A DNA stretch of 64,000 nt from Symbiobacteriaceae bacterium (GTDB lineage Bacteria > Bacillota > Sulfobacillia > Symbiobacteriales > Symbiobacteriaceae), in contig JARBUG010000008.1 in the NCBI GenBank assembly GCA_029239785.1, positions 27,505 to 91,504 on the forward strand. Direction: 5' to 3'. Shown here piece by piece: positions 63,010 to 64,000 of this stretch. The number at the start of each line of letters is the position of its first letter. The stretch's first letter is position 1. The position numbers and the translations under genes are program-made. The notes below the pieces were generated by a model. The model saw nothing but the letters and a program-made list of their open reading frames with translations. It was not told the origin of the DNA and ran no database searches.

Positions 63010-63555
63010 TTAGATTGCGTAAGCAACTAGCAATACCACGCCAAACAGTAACACAGAAATCATGACAACACTGGTCGCACAGCCGAAACGCCGCTTGGCC
63101 GCCTGCAGCTCGGACTTTGTGTTCTTTACGGCGGTTTCACGGGTCAATTTATGCGACTGCTTCAACGACTTTACTGCGTCTCCATATTTGTTCTGGCGCT
63201 TAAATGCGGCGTGCAGGTTCTGGTGATATACCGGGTTGGAGGGATCAAGTTTCACAGCCGTCTTGTATCGCTCAACAGCCTGGTCAAATTCGCCGCGCGT
63301 ATAATGAATGTTCCCCAGGTTGCTGTGTGCCTGTGGCAACTCCGGGTCAAGCTCCAGTGCTTGCAGCAGACTCTGCTCGGCCCTGTCAAGGTCACCCTTC
63401 TGGGCGAAAATCGCGCCAACCCGGCTGTGCGCCCAGGCAACCGATTGATCCTGTTCCAGTACGGCCTGGTAGGCCTGAAGGGCATCGTCCATCTGGCCGC
63501 GGGCAAAGTAGCCGTCAGCCGTCTTGATCATCTGAATCAGTTCTTCGTTTTCCAT
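63010..63555 (-). CDS. TPR-repeat protein with C-terminal membrane anchor
   Basis: A 181-residue protein with about three to four tetratricopeptide repeats at residues 5-130 (ADGYFARGQMDDALQAYQAV, VGAIFAQKGDLDRAEQSLLQ, LGNIHYTRGEFDQAVERYKT). These are followed by a basic segment (QAAKRRFGCATS) and a single C-terminal transmembrane helix (VVMISVLLFGVVLLVAYAI). It is therefore a tail-anchored scaffold facing the cytoplasm. Partners are unknown. ATG at 63555 after AAGGAGGA; divergent from the YyaC-like gene. Confidence 0.85.
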   Translation of the reverse strand: MENEELIQMIKTADGYFARGQMDDALQAYQAVLEQDQSVAWAHSRVGAIFAQKGDLDRAEQSLLQALELDPELPQAHSNLGNIHYTRGEFDQAVERYKTAVKLDPSNPVYHQNLHAAFKRQNKYGDAVKSLKQSHKLTRETAVKNTKSELQAAKRRFGCATSVVMISVLLFGVVLLVAYAI

Positions 63556-63651
63556 GGTCTCCTCCTTAGGCTCTGTTGGTACATATGTTGATCCCGCCCG
63601 TCATATACTTCCCACTATCAGTGATCCATGGACAGGCCGGGGGGAGTTCAG

Positions 63652-64000
63652 TTGGGTGAAGGCTGGGTTGAGCTCCTGACGGAGCCTACACTCGCATTAC
63701 AGGAACATCGCGTTCACATGGACGAGCCGCTCGCAATCGAGACACTGGGCCGCGCCATTTTTGAATTCGGCAGCCGGCACCTCACTCCCTGGAGGGAGAT
63801 CGTTCTGGTCTGCATTGGGACAGATCGTTCTACTGGAGATGCCCTTGGACCACTCGTAGGTTCCCACCTGACCGAAAGCCGTTTGCCTGGATGTACAATT
63901 TTGGGTACATTGGATAACCCTGTTCACGCCACGAACCTCGCTGATACTTTGCAGCGGGTGGCTCAGCAATTCAGCGATCCCCTGGTTGTGGCTGTTGATG
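63652..64000 (+). CDS. yyaC: YyaC-like spore protein (DUF1256), 3' end beyond window
   Basis: The first 116 codons of a YyaC/DUF1256 protein, a family related to germination-type spore proteases and tied to sporulation. The diagnostic stretch VLVCIGTDRSTGDALGPLVG is intact, followed by LGTLDNPVHATNLADTLQ. The TTG at 63652 has GGGGGAG at good spacing; an in-frame ATG at 63718 is an alternative. In Bacillus yyaC lies next to parB near oriC, which supports an origin just beyond the right edge. Confidence 0.88.
   Translation, partial: MGEGWVELLTEPTLALQEHRVHMDEPLAIETLGRAIFEFGSRHLTPWREIVLVCIGTDRSTGDALGPLVGSHLTESRLPGCTILGTLDNPVHATNLADTLQRVAQQFSDPLVVAVD

Overview
The window is chromosomal DNA from a high-GC, spore-forming Firmicute. 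Symbiobacterium or a close relative fits best; this is an inference from gene content and gene order, not a database match. The evidence is roughly 60-65% GC, frequent TTG and GTG starts behind strong AGGAGG ribosome sites, spore-linked genes (a LonC-type protease, a YyaC-like protein) and the conserved Firmicute order walRK-yycHI ... purA-dnaB ... rplI-yybS-rpsR-ssb-rpsF ... yyaC. Most genes from 28 kb onward lie on the minus strand and the YyaC-like gene is cut by the right edge. The window is therefore probably the left shoulder of oriC, with the origin beyond the right end.

Layout. 1-2.4 kb: 5' part of a molybdopterin oxidoreductase, a small XRE-type regulator and a decayed gene fragment. 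2.4-6.4 kb: a Fur-box-controlled iron-chelate ABC transporter whose binding-protein gene carries a frameshift. 6.4-15 kb: a complete lactate-oxidation regulon (lactate permease, FadR-type regulator, GlcD- and GlcF-like subunits, LutABC) with two near-identical palindromic operators. 15-31 kb: a GH38 alpha-mannosidase, the NfnAB bifurcating transhydrogenase, an alpha/beta hydrolase, an Fpg/MutM-type glycosylase, an HD-GYP protein, methionine aminopeptidase, a CGNR protein, a phosphate permease, an ABC-F protein and an unrecognised zinc-ribbon protein. 31-35 kb: a broken DUF4353-type lipoprotein and a small toxin-antitoxin segment flanked by direct copies of the 3' end of rlmH.

35-46 kb is a cell-envelope region: rlmH, a MurA with Asp at the catalytic Cys position, walI, walH, walK, walR, an HExxH membrane peptidase, a YpiB-like protein and two divergent LysM/M23 endopeptidases. 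46-57 kb is housekeeping: glpK, tRNA-Thr and tRNA-Gly, purA, dnaB, lonC, rplI, yybS, rpsR-ssb-rpsF, DUF951 and cvpA. 57-63 kb holds an EamA transporter and a branched-chain amino-acid ABC operon (livK-H-M-G-F), then a tail-anchored TPR protein and the start of yyaC.

The most unusual signals are: (a) a 22-bp duplication of the rlmH 3' end bracketing a lower-GC toxin-antitoxin segment, an arrangement resembling staphylococcal SCC integration; (b) a paired-hairpin repeat family present at 6.5 kb and, inverted, inside the walRK operon; (c) tandem hairpin repeats ending in a perfect DnaA box between purA and dnaB; (d) the MurA Cys-to-Asp variant; (e) the shared lactate operator. No CRISPR array, rRNA gene, transposase or prophage was seen.
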